This document shows positions 46,939-54,757 of a stretch of 64,000 bases of DNA, one piece after another. Origin of the DNA: Flavobacteriales bacterium. GTDB lineage: Bacteria; Bacteroidota; Bacteroidia; Flavobacteriales_E; Vicingaceae. Numbering within the stretch: position 1 is the first letter of the stretch; every line of letters begins with the position of its first letter. The DNA is taken from NCBI GenBank assembly GCA_905339165.1, contig CAJPFH010000045.1:1-64000 (forward strand), in the 5' to 3' direction. The notes beneath the pieces were generated by a model. It ran no database searches. It saw nothing but the letters and a program-made list of their open reading frames with translations, and had not been told where the DNA came from. Both the position numbers and the translations under genes were made by a program.

Positions 46939-48321
46939 ATGCAAACATATAAAACCATCATAGAGCCTTTTAGAATTAAAATGGTAGAAGCCATTCAGGT
47001 TACTACAGCAGAGCAAAGAGAAAGCTATTTAAAAAAGGCATACTATAATCCTTTTTTATTGGAGGCAAAAGATGTAATGATTGATTTTTTAACCGATAGC
47101 GGAACTTCTGCTATGAGTTCTGAACAATGGGCAGGAATGATGCGGGGTGATGAATCGTATGCCGGAGCGATAAGCTGGCACAGAATGAGAAATGAAATAA
47201 ACGAGTTAACAGGTTTTGAATATATTTTACCTACTCACCAAGGTAGAGCTGCAGAAAGAATTTTGTACGGATATTTAGGAGGAAAAGGAAAAACATTTAT
47301 TAGTAATACACATTTTGATACTACCCGTGCAAATATTGAATATTCAGGAGCAGAAGCTATTGATATAGTAATTCCTGAAGGTACGCAGCCCTCTACCGAG
47401 CACCCTTTTAAGGGAAACATAGATACTGAAAAACTGGAAAAACTGATTCTTGAAAAAGGAAAAGAAAATATAGGTGCAGTTATATTAACCGTTACCAATA
47501 ACAGCGGAGGGGGGCAGCCTGTGAGTATGCAAAATGCTAAAAAGGTAAAAGAAATATGCAAAAAATATGGTGTTTTATTTATACTCGATTGCTGCCGAAT
47601 TGCTGAGAATGCTTATTTTATAAAGCATCGCGAAAAAGGTTTTGAAAATAAAACATACAGGGAAATAGCTCAAGAAATGTTTGCTCTAACAGATGGGGCT
47701 ATTATGAGTGCAAAAAAAGATGCACTTGTAAATATGGGAGGTTTTTTAGTGTTGAAGGATAAAGCGTTGGCTGCCGAATGTAAAAATAAATTAATTATTA
47801 CCGAAGGTTATGCCACATACGGAGGTCTTTCTGGCCGAGATATGGAAGCCATAGCCATCGGATTGCAAGAAGTGTTTGAGCCCGCCTACTTGGAATATAG
47901 AATTAAAAGCACCCAATATCTTGGCGAAAAATTGAAAGAATTAGGAGTGCCGTTAATTTGGCCCATAGGAGGGCATGCTGTTTATTTAGATGCAAAAGAT
48001 TTTTACCCCAATATTCCTGTTCATGAATATCCCGGACAGGCATTGGTTTGTGAGTTGTATCTTAAAGGAGGAATAAGAGCCGTAGAAATTGGCTCAGTAA
48101 TGTTTGGTAAATACAATGAAAACAAGAAACTTATTCCTTCGCCCATGGAATTGGTACGTTTAGCTATTCCACGCAGGGTTTATACCCAAAGCCATATAGA
48201 ATATGTGGTGGAGGTAATTGCCGATTTGTGGAATAACAGAGAAAAAGTAAAAGGAGTAAAAATAATTGAAGAACCTTTGTTTTTAAGACACTTTACCGCA
48301 AAGTTTGAACGAATAATGTAG
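46939..48321 (+). CDS. tnaA: Tryptophanase
   Basis: A beta-eliminating PLP lyase of ~460 residues from ATG 46939; a 12-codon upstream extension to 46903 is not family-like. Landmarks are EPFRIKMVEAIQV, DSGTSAMSSEQWAGMMRGDESYAG, PTHQGRAAERIL, the PLP lysine in GAIMSAKKDALVNMGGF, and LSGRDMEA. IRAVEIGSVMFG near the C-terminus matches tryptophanase; tyrosine phenol-lyase has an arginine there (MERG). Cleaves tryptophan to indole, pyruvate and ammonia. No tnaC-like leader peptide or permease was recognised. Confidence 0.9.
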   Translation: MQTYKTIIEPFRIKMVEAIQVTTAEQRESYLKKAYYNPFLLEAKDVMIDFLTDSGTSAMSSEQWAGMMRGDESYAGAISWHRMRNEINELTGFEYILPTHQGRAAERILYGYLGGKGKTFISNTHFDTTRANIEYSGAEAIDIVIPEGTQPSTEHPFKGNIDTEKLEKLILEKGKENIGAVILTVTNNSGGGQPVSMQNAKKVKEICKKYGVLFILDCCRIAENAYFIKHREKGFENKTYREIAQEMFALTDGAIMSAKKDALVNMGGFLVLKDKALAAECKNKLIITEGYATYGGLSGRDMEAIAIGLQEVFEPAYLEYRIKSTQYLGEKLKELGVPLIWPIGGHAVYLDAKDFYPNIPVHEYPGQALVCELYLKGGIRAVEIGSVMFGKYNENKKLIPSPMELVRLAIPRRVYTQSHIEYVVEVIADLWNNREKVKGVKIIEEPLFLRHFTAKFERIM

Positions 48322-48327
48322 TAGGTT

Positions 48328-49239
48328 TTACAAGCAGAAATTCTTTATTAAGCTAACCGAAAAAGAGTACTTACTGGAAAGTTGTCTTCCGTTAAAATTT
48401 CTGTAAACAGGAATATCTATTAAAGAGTAAAAGAAAAATTTAGGAGCAATTTCATAACTAACCTGAGGTGAAATAGAACCAACAAAACCTCCTGTATTAT
48501 TTACGTTTTTTTCGAACTGAAAATCGGCCTCTTTGTAATCAGCACGTGTTTGGAGAGTTAAAATAATACGCGATGTAAACAAATGCGAAACAAAAGAAGA
48601 CAAAGAATAGGTGCTGCCATAACGGTAATCTTCTGTAATACAATCAAAATTATTTTCGTTTCGGTTATACAAAACAAGTGATGTTTTATTGTTCGAAAAA
48701 CGTTTTAAAAAAAATAACTGCGAAACTACTCCATATGCAAGGGTAGAGGTTTGTATGTCATAGGGGTAGGTTACATTATTTATTACTCTTCTTTCTGATT
48801 CTACAGGTACTTTAATTCCTATGGCAGGGGTAATTTCAATACGTTTTTCTGTGTTTTTATACAGAGCATATTTAATGGTTCCTACTACATTATTAAAACC
48901 ATAATTGTTTTTTGTAGAGAAACTGTATTTTAATGTTTTGTTAAAGAAATAACCTACTTCTGCCTCAAGGGTTAATTTCTTCATTAATCCGTATGAAATA
49001 ATGGTACTGGTATAATTGAAATTAGATTCTTCGGCTATTTTAAAATCGGTTTTATTTGTGTGGTCGTAGTACGTGTTACCGTAGTTGTAACGGTGAGCAA
49101 GGATAATTCTTAAGTTATTTTTATCAACGGTACCCACATTGGTAGTGCCATTTATGGGGCTTCCTTGTGAGCAACACTGGGCATTTAAAAAGTTGGCAAA
49201 TAAAAAGAAAAGAGAGAAAAAAAATAAACGATAAAGCAT
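48328..49239 (-). CDS. Outer-membrane beta-barrel protein, unknown role
   Basis: 303 residues with a signal peptide ending NFLNAQ. The mature part alternates hydrophobic and polar residues in ~10-residue strands (NFNYTSTIISYGLMKKLTLEAEVGYFF... ), and the last strand ends in an aromatic/hydrophobic residue pattern typical of barrels. Cysteine pair QCCSQGSP at the mature N-terminus. It recalls the MetA-pathway-type channel proteins. Likely co-transcribed with the lipoprotein gene 2 nt upstream. Confidence 0.6.
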   Translation of the reverse strand: MLYRLFFFSLFFLFANFLNAQCCSQGSPINGTTNVGTVDKNNLRIILAHRYNYGNTYYDHTNKTDFKIAEESNFNYTSTIISYGLMKKLTLEAEVGYFFNKTLKYSFSTKNNYGFNNVVGTIKYALYKNTEKRIEITPAIGIKVPVESERRVINNVTYPYDIQTSTLAYGVVSQLFFLKRFSNNKTSLVLYNRNENNFDCITEDYRYGSTYSLSSFVSHLFTSRIILTLQTRADYKEADFQFEKNVNNTGGFVGSISPQVSYEIAPKFFFYSLIDIPVYRNFNGRQLSSKYSFSVSLIKNFCL

Positions 49240-49241
49240 AA

Positions 49242-49595
49242 TCAGGGATTAGCAAAAATATTTATCGTTTTTTCGGAAGAGTTTCCTTTGCTGTCTTTTA
49301 CTTTACAGGTAACAGGATGGTCGCCTTCGCAACAAGCTGTAAACTGTATTGTTTTCCCTTCTCCGCTAAGAATACCAATTGGGGCTGTCCATTCGTAGGT
49401 TAAGCCGGAACCATTTGCGGTGGCAGTAATATCGGTTTGTTCGCCAACCACCAACACCTCTTTTGCCGCAGTTAACGAAAGGAATGCGAAATCGGAATTG
49501 TTATCGGGTATTTTTACGGGTTCGGGCGTTTTTTTTGTACAAGAGGCAAGAGTAAGAGAAAGCAATAATACAAAAAGTAGTATACTATTTTTCAT
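49242..49595 (-). CDS. Small lipoprotein with an Ig-like domain
   Basis: 117 residues. The signal ends TLASC-TKK (Cys19 lipidated). The remaining ~90 residues look like one PKD/Ig-type beta sandwich: VVGEQTDITATANGSGLTYEW, GEGKTIQFTACCEGDHPVTCKV and GNSSEKTINIF. A Cys-Cys pair and one more Cys may form a disulfide. Possibly an adaptor for the barrel protein encoded next. Confidence 0.7.
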   Translation of the reverse strand: MKNSILLFVLLLSLTLASCTKKTPEPVKIPDNNSDFAFLSLTAAKEVLVVGEQTDITATANGSGLTYEWTAPIGILSGEGKTIQFTACCEGDHPVTCKVKDSKGNSSEKTINIFANP

Positions 49596-49632
49596 AGGGT
49601 ATGTTTTGGAACACTAAGTTAATCAAATAAAT

Positions 49633-50814
49633 TTATTTCAATAGTTTTTGTTCTTTTCTTCGTTGTTTTTCTTTTATAAGAAGTTGTAGTTCTCTGCTTG
49701 CTTGGCCCTTAATAGAAGTATTTTCTTCGGCTCTTCGGATTAAGTAAGGTATAACAGATTTAATAGGTCCATAAGGCAGATATTTAGTTACGTTGTACCC
49801 TTCACCGGCAAGAGTGTAGCTAATATGGTCGCTCATGCCATATAGTTGAGAGAAATACACATTCGGATGATTGTTTGGAATGTTTTTATCGGACATTAGT
49901 TTTATAAGATGGAGCGTGCTTTCTTCGTTGTGGGTGCCCGCACAAAGCACTATGGTGTCTAAATTAATTAAACAAATTTCTACCGCTTGGTTAAAACTGG
50001 CATCAGTAGCCTCTTTGGTTTGGTGCACCACCGAAGGAATATTTCTTTGGGTGGCATAGTTATTTTCTTTTTCCCAGTAGGCTCCGCGAACCAATTTAAC
50101 GCCTAAGAAAAATTTATTTTCTCGTGCTCTTGCAATTAAATTATTTAAGTGTTCAATTTTATCGTTTCGGTACATTTGAAGGGTAGTAGAAATAATAGCC
50201 CTATTTTTATTAAACTGTTCCATTAAATGTTCTGTTAATTCATCAATGGTTTTTTGTATCCAGCTTTCTTCGGCATCAATAAAAATGGGAACATTGTTTA
50301 CATAAGCAGTTTCGCATATTTCGTAAAATCGTTTTTTCAAGCTTTCGAATTCGGTTTGTTCTTCGGTAGTTAAAGGAGCGTGGGCATTTATTTTTTCAAG
50401 CAGTTCAAAGCGGGCTATTCCTGTTATTTTAAGACAAGAATAGGGAATAGACAAGTTATTTTTTGCTTTAAGAATAATTTTAATGAGTTCTTTTTTTACA
50501 TTTTCAAAACTTTCTTCATCGTGGTTTCCTTCAACTGAATAATCTAAAATAGCCCCTATTCCCGATTTGCTCATTCTGTTTAGTGTGGTATCACATTCTT
50601 GCATATTTTCTCCTCCGCAGAATTGTTGAAAAATGGTTGAACGCACAATCCAGTCTATAGGCAGGTGCAGTTTGTATGCAAGCAGTGTTAGTTTAGTTAA
50701 TAGCTTAACCGTATTCGGATTATTCATTACCTTAAAAATGAACGAAGCCTTGTTTAGTTCTTTGTTACTGCGGTTTTTATAAGCAAATTCGGTATTATTA
50801 AAATTAATAGGCAT
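49633..50814 (-). CDS. Proline dehydrogenase
   Basis: A 393-residue FAD-linked ProDH of the monofunctional type, oxidising proline to pyrroline-5-carboxylate and passing electrons to quinone. Landmarks are KLTLLAYKLHLPIDWIVRSTIF, ILDYSVEG, IDAEESWIQ, LGVKLVRGAYWEKE and the C-terminal YLPYGPIKSVIPYLIRRAEENT. No aldehyde dehydrogenase domain is fused. Last gene of the operon Crp/Fnr-PNPOx-hemN-ProDH, 7 nt after hemN. Confidence 0.92.
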   Translation of the reverse strand: MPINFNNTEFAYKNRSNKELNKASFIFKVMNNPNTVKLLTKLTLLAYKLHLPIDWIVRSTIFQQFCGGENMQECDTTLNRMSKSGIGAILDYSVEGNHDEESFENVKKELIKIILKAKNNLSIPYSCLKITGIARFELLEKINAHAPLTTEEQTEFESLKKRFYEICETAYVNNVPIFIDAEESWIQKTIDELTEHLMEQFNKNRAIISTTLQMYRNDKIEHLNNLIARARENKFFLGVKLVRGAYWEKENNYATQRNIPSVVHQTKEATDASFNQAVEICLINLDTIVLCAGTHNEESTLHLIKLMSDKNIPNNHPNVYFSQLYGMSDHISYTLAGEGYNVTKYLPYGPIKSVIPYLIRRAEENTSIKGQASRELQLLIKEKQRRKEQKLLK

Positions 50815-50821
50815 GAGTAGG

Positions 50822-52156
50822 TTATACTAGTTTAAGGGTGGTGTTTTCTGAAAGGGTTTTATTTTCTTCAAAAGATTGCAGCAAAATTGAATAAAGTTTG
50901 GAAATGTTTTTAATTCCTTTTTTTCGTATTTTTATTTCGTTGGTTTTTAGATCTAACCATTTTTCATCTTCCATTTTTTCTATGGTTTGCAGTATGTTTT
51001 TGTTAAAAAGTTTTGCATCGTTTTGGTTTGCAATTTTTGTTTTTCCTTTACACATTAAGTTTAGCAAATGCTTTCGGAGCAGTAACCTTTCTTTAGTAAA
51101 GTAATGAGTTTTTTCTATAGGAAACTCATTGTTATCTATGCTATAATAATAATCTTCCGTTTTCATGCAATTTCTGGAAAGCATGGTAAAGGTGTCGGTG
51201 GCAGCTCTGGCTCCAATTCCTATGCAAAGTTTAGTATTAGAAAAATTAAAGCCTATATAATTATAGTGCAAATGGCCTATTTTATACTCGTTGTAAACTT
51301 TGCTGTTTTTAAGTACAAAATGGTTGTTACCTATCTCTGTATAACCCGATTCTATTATCATTTCTTTTCCCAAAGTGTAAAAAATTTCTTTTTCGGAAGG
51401 AAAGGGTAGTAGGTTTTGAAATGATAACTGTGCGGCATTTACTTCGGGCATGTGTATGTATTCGGTCCAGTTGATGCGTTCGGGCTTAATTTGGCGTATT
51501 TTGTAGATAGTATCTATTATGGAAGACCTTGTTTGGTGAGGTAATCCGTAAAGCAAATCAACACACAGCGTTTCGTAGCCCATAAAACGGGCTTGTTTGG
51601 TAAGTTCTAGTACATCTTCTATTTTTTGCCTACGTTTTAAAATTTCCTGAACATGAGGATCGAAATCTTGTAAACCCATCACAATAGTATTAAATCCGTA
51701 TTTTCTAAAAAGTGCTAAGTGCTCCTTGTTGGTGTGGTTAATATGCATTTCAAAACTAAGCTCTGCATTAGAGGTTATAAAAGAAGTGGATTTTATTTCG
51801 AGCAACATTTTTTCAATATTTTCCAAGCTAAAAAATGTAGGTGTTCCTCCCCCAATATGCAATTGTTTAATGGTAGGTTTTTCCTGAAAAAGGTTCAAAT
51901 ACATTCTCCATTCTTTTATAAGATATTCTATGTAGCGGTTTTCTACTGCATGATTTTTACTAATAATGGGTTCGAAACAGCAATAGGTGCAAAGAGCTTC
52001 ACAAAAAGGCAGGTGAATGTAAAGTGATATGTTTTTTCCTGAAAATGAGCTGCTGAAAATATTTTTTACTTCTTTGGCCCACTTGGTTTTATTTGGTTTT
52101 CTTTTATCCCAACTGGTGGCAAACGGATAATTTTCGCTAATTAAAAGGGTATTCAT
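50822..52156 (-). CDS. hemN: Oxygen-independent coproporphyrinogen III oxidase-like radical SAM protein
   Basis: 444 residues from ATG 52156, whose first bases overlap the upstream stop (ATGA). The radical-SAM cysteines are in HLPFCEALCTYCCFEP (Cx3Cx2C plus the HemN-type fourth cysteine), followed by LHIGGGTPTFFS and GLQDFDPHVQEILKR, and ERINWTEYIHMPE as in HemN. It decarboxylates coproporphyrinogen III without oxygen, which anaerobic heme supply for NarI and the cytochromes requires. An open frame extends 13 codons upstream to 52195 through a poly-C run, but that part overlaps the previous gene. Confidence 0.9.
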   Translation of the reverse strand: MNTLLISENYPFATSWDKRKPNKTKWAKEVKNIFSSSFSGKNISLYIHLPFCEALCTYCCFEPIISKNHAVENRYIEYLIKEWRMYLNLFQEKPTIKQLHIGGGTPTFFSLENIEKMLLEIKSTSFITSNAELSFEMHINHTNKEHLALFRKYGFNTIVMGLQDFDPHVQEILKRRQKIEDVLELTKQARFMGYETLCVDLLYGLPHQTRSSIIDTIYKIRQIKPERINWTEYIHMPEVNAAQLSFQNLLPFPSEKEIFYTLGKEMIIESGYTEIGNNHFVLKNSKVYNEYKIGHLHYNYIGFNFSNTKLCIGIGARAATDTFTMLSRNCMKTEDYYYSIDNNEFPIEKTHYFTKERLLLRKHLLNLMCKGKTKIANQNDAKLFNKNILQTIEKMEDEKWLDLKTNEIKIRKKGIKNISKLYSILLQSFEENKTLSENTTLKLV

Positions 52157-52617
52157 TTTAATGGGGGGGGTTGATTTAAATCCAGCGAGTTCCATTTAAT
52201 TTTTTTACCAAAGCCAAGGGAGTTATCGGTTAATTTAAAATAGAGAGGTTTTAACATCCAAAGGCTTAGCTTCATTTTTTTTGTAAATGGGAATACGCCA
52301 TGGTATAACTGTTCTATGTTTTCTTTTTCGGCAGTACTTAAATCTAAAATTATTTTTCCGGTAAATTGTAATCCCTTAACAGATGCAATAGTGTTTTGTT
52401 TTTTATAAATGCTTCCGGCAACAAAGGGTTGAATTAAAAAATCGGAAACGTGCTTTGTTCTTTTATCAGAGGTAAAAACAAAATAATTTTCGGACATATG
52501 GTATGCATAAAAACAAATGGCCGAGTAAGGTATGTTTTGGAAAGAGGTGGCTAAAGTAAAAACTTTGTTTTCTTTAATATACTTTATAATTTGCGTGTTA
52601 ACGGGTTCAATTTTCAT
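52153..52617 (-). CDS. Pyridoxamine 5'-phosphate oxidase-related FMN-barrel protein
   Basis: A 154-residue split-barrel protein. FTLATSFQNIPYSAICFYAYH and NYFVFTSDKRTKHVSDFL are typical of the PNPOx-like/YhbP group that binds FMN, and in some relatives heme. Catalytic role unknown; its place before hemN hints at heme or redox work. It overlaps the regulator gene upstream by 11 bases and hemN by four. The final codons pass through an eight-base C-run; one extra base would fuse it in frame to hemN. Confidence 0.78.
   Translation of the reverse strand: MKIEPVNTQIIKYIKENKVFTLATSFQNIPYSAICFYAYHMSENYFVFTSDKRTKHVSDFLIQPFVAGSIYKKQNTIASVKGLQFTGKIILDLSTAEKENIEQLYHGVFPFTKKMKLSLWMLKPLYFKLTDNSLGFGKKIKWNSLDLNQPPPLK
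52163..52170. repeat. Eight-base poly-G tract at a gene junction
   Basis: Read as CCCCCCCC on the coding strand near the end of the FMN-barrel gene. Adding one C would continue the frame into hemN; losing one would stop it at a TAA two codons early. Confidence 0.9.
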
Positions 52618-53299
52618 GCTCTCCTATAAATTTCAGTCGCTGCAAATTATTTATTCTTATGCTTTGTTTTGTTAGCGTTAATATATCGCTTTTTGAAAGT
52701 TCATTAATAACTTTGTACAAATAATTCTTTGTGGTTCCGGCTAAGCTGGCAATATCATCTAAATTATAAGATAGGGTATGAGGATTTTGTCCTCTTCCGT
52801 TTATTTGGCAAAGTGAAATGAGTAGTTCAATCACTCTTTGTTTGGTGGTTTTATAAAATAATCCGTTCGTTCGGTTTTCTATTAAATAAATGTTGTAACA
52901 TAAAATTTTCATTAATTCTAAAGCCGATTCAGAATTTGAACTCACCATTTGTTGAAAATTGTCGGCAGGCATAAAAAGTGTTTCTGTTTTTTCCAATGCA
53001 ATGGCAGAGAAGGTATAATTATTTTCGAAGATATAGGAGCTTACTCCAATCAATTCACCCGGAACAACATAGCGAATAATAGAACTATGGTTTTCGTTTT
53101 CGCCTTTTATAATTTTTGCAACGCCCTTGTTTATGAAGTACACTCCATTGTAAGGACTGGATTGTTTAATAATGTAATCGTTTTTTTGGAAAGAAATCTT
53201 TTCTACCCCCTTTAAATTCTTAGATAAGATTATTTCAGGGCATTTGTCAAATAGCGGATTTTGTTTTAAGTGCGTTATGTATGGTAATAATTCAGACAT
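52607..53299 (-). CDS. Crp/Fnr-family transcriptional regulator
   Basis: A 230-residue regulator. A cNMP-fold sensor domain (GVYFINKGVAKIIKG, VVPGELIGVSS) is followed by a dimer helix and a winged HTH (LDDIASLAGTTKNYLYKVINEL). The recognition helix differs from that of FNR: it lacks the E-x3-R pattern. Cysteines are few and do not form an FNR-like set. It heads the operon with the FMN-barrel, HemN and ProDH genes. Its own promoter carries an FNR-like palindrome (53358-53371), so another regulator probably controls it. Confidence 0.9.
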   Translation of the reverse strand: MSELLPYITHLKQNPLFDKCPEIILSKNLKGVEKISFQKNDYIIKQSSPYNGVYFINKGVAKIIKGENENHSSIIRYVVPGELIGVSSYIFENNYTFSAIALEKTETLFMPADNFQQMVSSNSESALELMKILCYNIYLIENRTNGLFYKTTKQRVIELLISLCQINGRGQNPHTLSYNLDDIASLAGTTKNYLYKVINELSKSDILTLTKQSIRINNLQRLKFIGEHEN

Positions 53300-53327
53300 A
53301 TTACAGAATCCTTTTTATAGGGTATAA

Positions 53328-53335
53328 CAAAGGTA
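53328..53335 (-). promoter_or_regulatory. -7 box of the Crp/Fnr-hemN operon
   Basis: TACCTTTG on the reverse strand, an exact TAnnTTTG match. Its centre is 33 nt downstream of the centre of the palindrome at 53358-53371. Confidence 0.6.
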
Positions 53336-53357
53336 AAGTGGTAATTAGCAGTTAAAT

Positions 53358-53371
53358 ATGATACGAATCAT
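53358..53371. promoter_or_regulatory. FNR-like palindrome upstream of the hemN operon
   Basis: ATGATACGAATCAT: half-sites ATGAT/ATCAT with a 4-bp spacer, placed about -40 relative to the start predicted from the -7 box. This suits activation from a class II position. Confidence 0.7.
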
Positions 53372-53408
53372 AACGGAATATGATATTCACTATACTATGC
53401 AAAATCCG

Positions 53409-54122
53409 CTAATCAATGATATTCGCTAATTTAACTAAGCGACTCATATTTAGGATTTTTATTTTCTTGCCGTCTAGCTTTATTATTTTTTCTGCTTTAA
53501 ATTCCGATAAGGTGCGTATGGTGGTTTCTGTGGTAACTCCAGCCACATCGCCAATTTCCCTGCGTGTAAGAATAGCGGCAATTGTTTGCTCATCGTTTTC
53601 TAGTCCGTAACACTCTTTTATCAATAAAAGTGCTTCAGCAATTCTTTCTCGCACAGGTTTCTGAGCCATATTTAAAATGCGTTTTTCGGCCGCTTTTAAA
53701 TCATTTGTTAGCATTTGTATGGTTAGCATGGAGAGCTGACCATTCTTTTTTATTTGTTCTATAAAATCGTTTTTAGGAATGTAGCAAATTAGGGTGTTTT
53801 CTAAAGCGGTGGCCGATGCTTTATATGGTTCGTTGCTTAAAAGTGCTCTATAGCCTAATAAACCTCCCGGTTTTACAAATCGTACAATTTGATCATCGCC
53901 TTCTCCTCCCATTTTATGTACTTTCACTTTACCGCTCTTAATGCAAAAAAGACCATGAGGTTGGTTTCCTTCATAAAAAATGATTTGTCCTTTTTTGTAA
54001 ACATTAAACGATTTTGTTTTCGAAAATTCAGCTAATTCGCTTTTATTCATGCTGCAAAGAATAATAGAATCTTTATTATCGCAGGTATCGCAGTTTGGAG
54101 GGCTTATTTTTTTGGAAATCAT
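53409..54122 (-). CDS. FNR-like regulator with a four-cysteine set (candidate oxygen sensor)
   Basis: A 237-residue Crp/Fnr protein. The N-terminus has Cys11, Cys14 and Cys23, and Cys113 lies in the sensor domain, parallel to FNR Cys20, Cys23, Cys29 and Cys122 that bind the oxygen-labile [4Fe-4S] cluster. The spacing is CX2CX8C, not FNR's CX2CX5C. The HTH (RREIGDVAGVTTETTIRTLSEF) keeps the Glu and Arg that read GA/TC in FNR, while FNR's Ser212 is Ile here. That would agree with a half-site ATGAT in place of TTGAT. Sensor chemistry is inferred; the family call is firm. Confidence 0.9.
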   Translation of the reverse strand: MISKKISPPNCDTCDNKDSIILCSMNKSELAEFSKTKSFNVYKKGQIIFYEGNQPHGLFCIKSGKVKVHKMGGEGDDQIVRFVKPGGLLGYRALLSNEPYKASATALENTLICYIPKNDFIEQIKKNGQLSMLTIQMLTNDLKAAEKRILNMAQKPVRERIAEALLLIKECYGLENDEQTIAAILTRREIGDVAGVTTETTIRTLSEFKAEKIIKLDGKKIKILNMSRLVKLANIID

Positions 54123-54153
54123 AATTGCAAATGTTGATTTTTTGAATCGCTAC

Positions 54154-54161
54154 CAAAATTC
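54154..54161 (-). promoter_or_regulatory. Probable -7 box of the FNR-like gene
   Basis: GAATTTTG on the reverse strand, one mismatch to TAnnTTTG, centred 33 nt from the palindrome at 54184-54197. Confidence 0.4.
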
Positions 54162-54183
54162 AAGAGTATTATCATAATTAAAC

Positions 54184-54197
54184 ATGATGAAAATCAT
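54184..54197. promoter_or_regulatory. FNR-like palindrome upstream of the FNR-like gene
   Basis: ATGATGAAAATCAT. It lies 62 bp from the regulator's ATG, which suggests autoregulation. It is also in the gap shared with the divergent modE-moa operon. Confidence 0.65.
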
Positions 54198-54322
54198 ACA
54201 TTTGTTGTGATTTAGGGAAATTTTAAATGATGCAACTGAAAATACCAAAATATATATAATGTATTTAAAATCAATTAGTAAAACAGAAATTTTATTGAAA
54301 ATCATTTTGCCTAAAATACGAT

Positions 54323-54366
54323 ATGATTTGAGTCATATTTTCCTTTATTTACAGGGCATAGATTTA
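54323..54366 (+). promoter_or_regulatory. FNR-like palindrome and -7 box of the modE-moa operon
   Basis: ATGATTTGAGTCAT (54323-54336) has one mismatch to ATGAT-N4-ATCAT but lies within longer arms ATATGA/TCATAT. TAGATTTA (54359-54366) has one mismatch to TAnnTTTG. Their centres are 33 nt apart, as at the other two promoters. The ATG is at 54398. Confidence 0.55.
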
Positions 54367-54397
54367 CTTCGTTATTGTTTATATGAAATAACGATAA

Positions 54398-54739
54398 ATG
54401 ACAAAGAGACAAAAATACCGCATCGATTGCCGAATATGGATTGTTGGCGAAAATGGTACATTTTTAGGGGCAGGTAGGGTAAAACTGATGCAAGAAATAG
54501 GTAAATGGGGTTCTATAAGTAAAGCAGCAAAAAAATTGGGAATGTCGTATCGAAAGGCATGGGAATCGGTAGAGGCTATCAATATGGAGGCCGAAAAGCC
54601 ATTGGTTGTTAAAACCTCGGGAGGAAAAGGTGGAGGAGGCGCCATTCTAACCTTAGAAGGGAAAAAAGCAATAAAAAATTATCTTAGAATTGTAAAAAAT
54701 ACAGAAGTATATATTACCAAACAATTACAAACATTCTGA
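54398..54739 (+). CDS. ModE-like winged-helix DNA-binding protein
   Basis: 113 residues equal to the N-terminal DNA-binding half of ModE: LGAGRVKLMQEIGKWGSISKAAKKLGMSYRKAWESVEAIN, then a glycine-rich wing (SGGKGGGGAILT). The molybdate-binding TOBE domains of full ModE are missing, so it cannot sense molybdate as E. coli ModE does. First gene of a run with moaE and moaC-mogA, so it likely regulates or is tied to molybdenum cofactor supply. Confidence 0.85.
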   Translation: MTKRQKYRIDCRIWIVGENGTFLGAGRVKLMQEIGKWGSISKAAKKLGMSYRKAWESVEAINMEAEKPLVVKTSGGKGGGGAILTLEGKKAIKNYLRIVKNTEVYITKQLQTF

Positions 54740-54757
54740 TGTTAGGTAAAATAAAAT

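Noticed and set aside
54259-54477. A 72-codon open frame overlapping the modE-like gene
   Set aside because: No recognisable domain, overlaps the promoter elements and the start of a clear gene in another frame.
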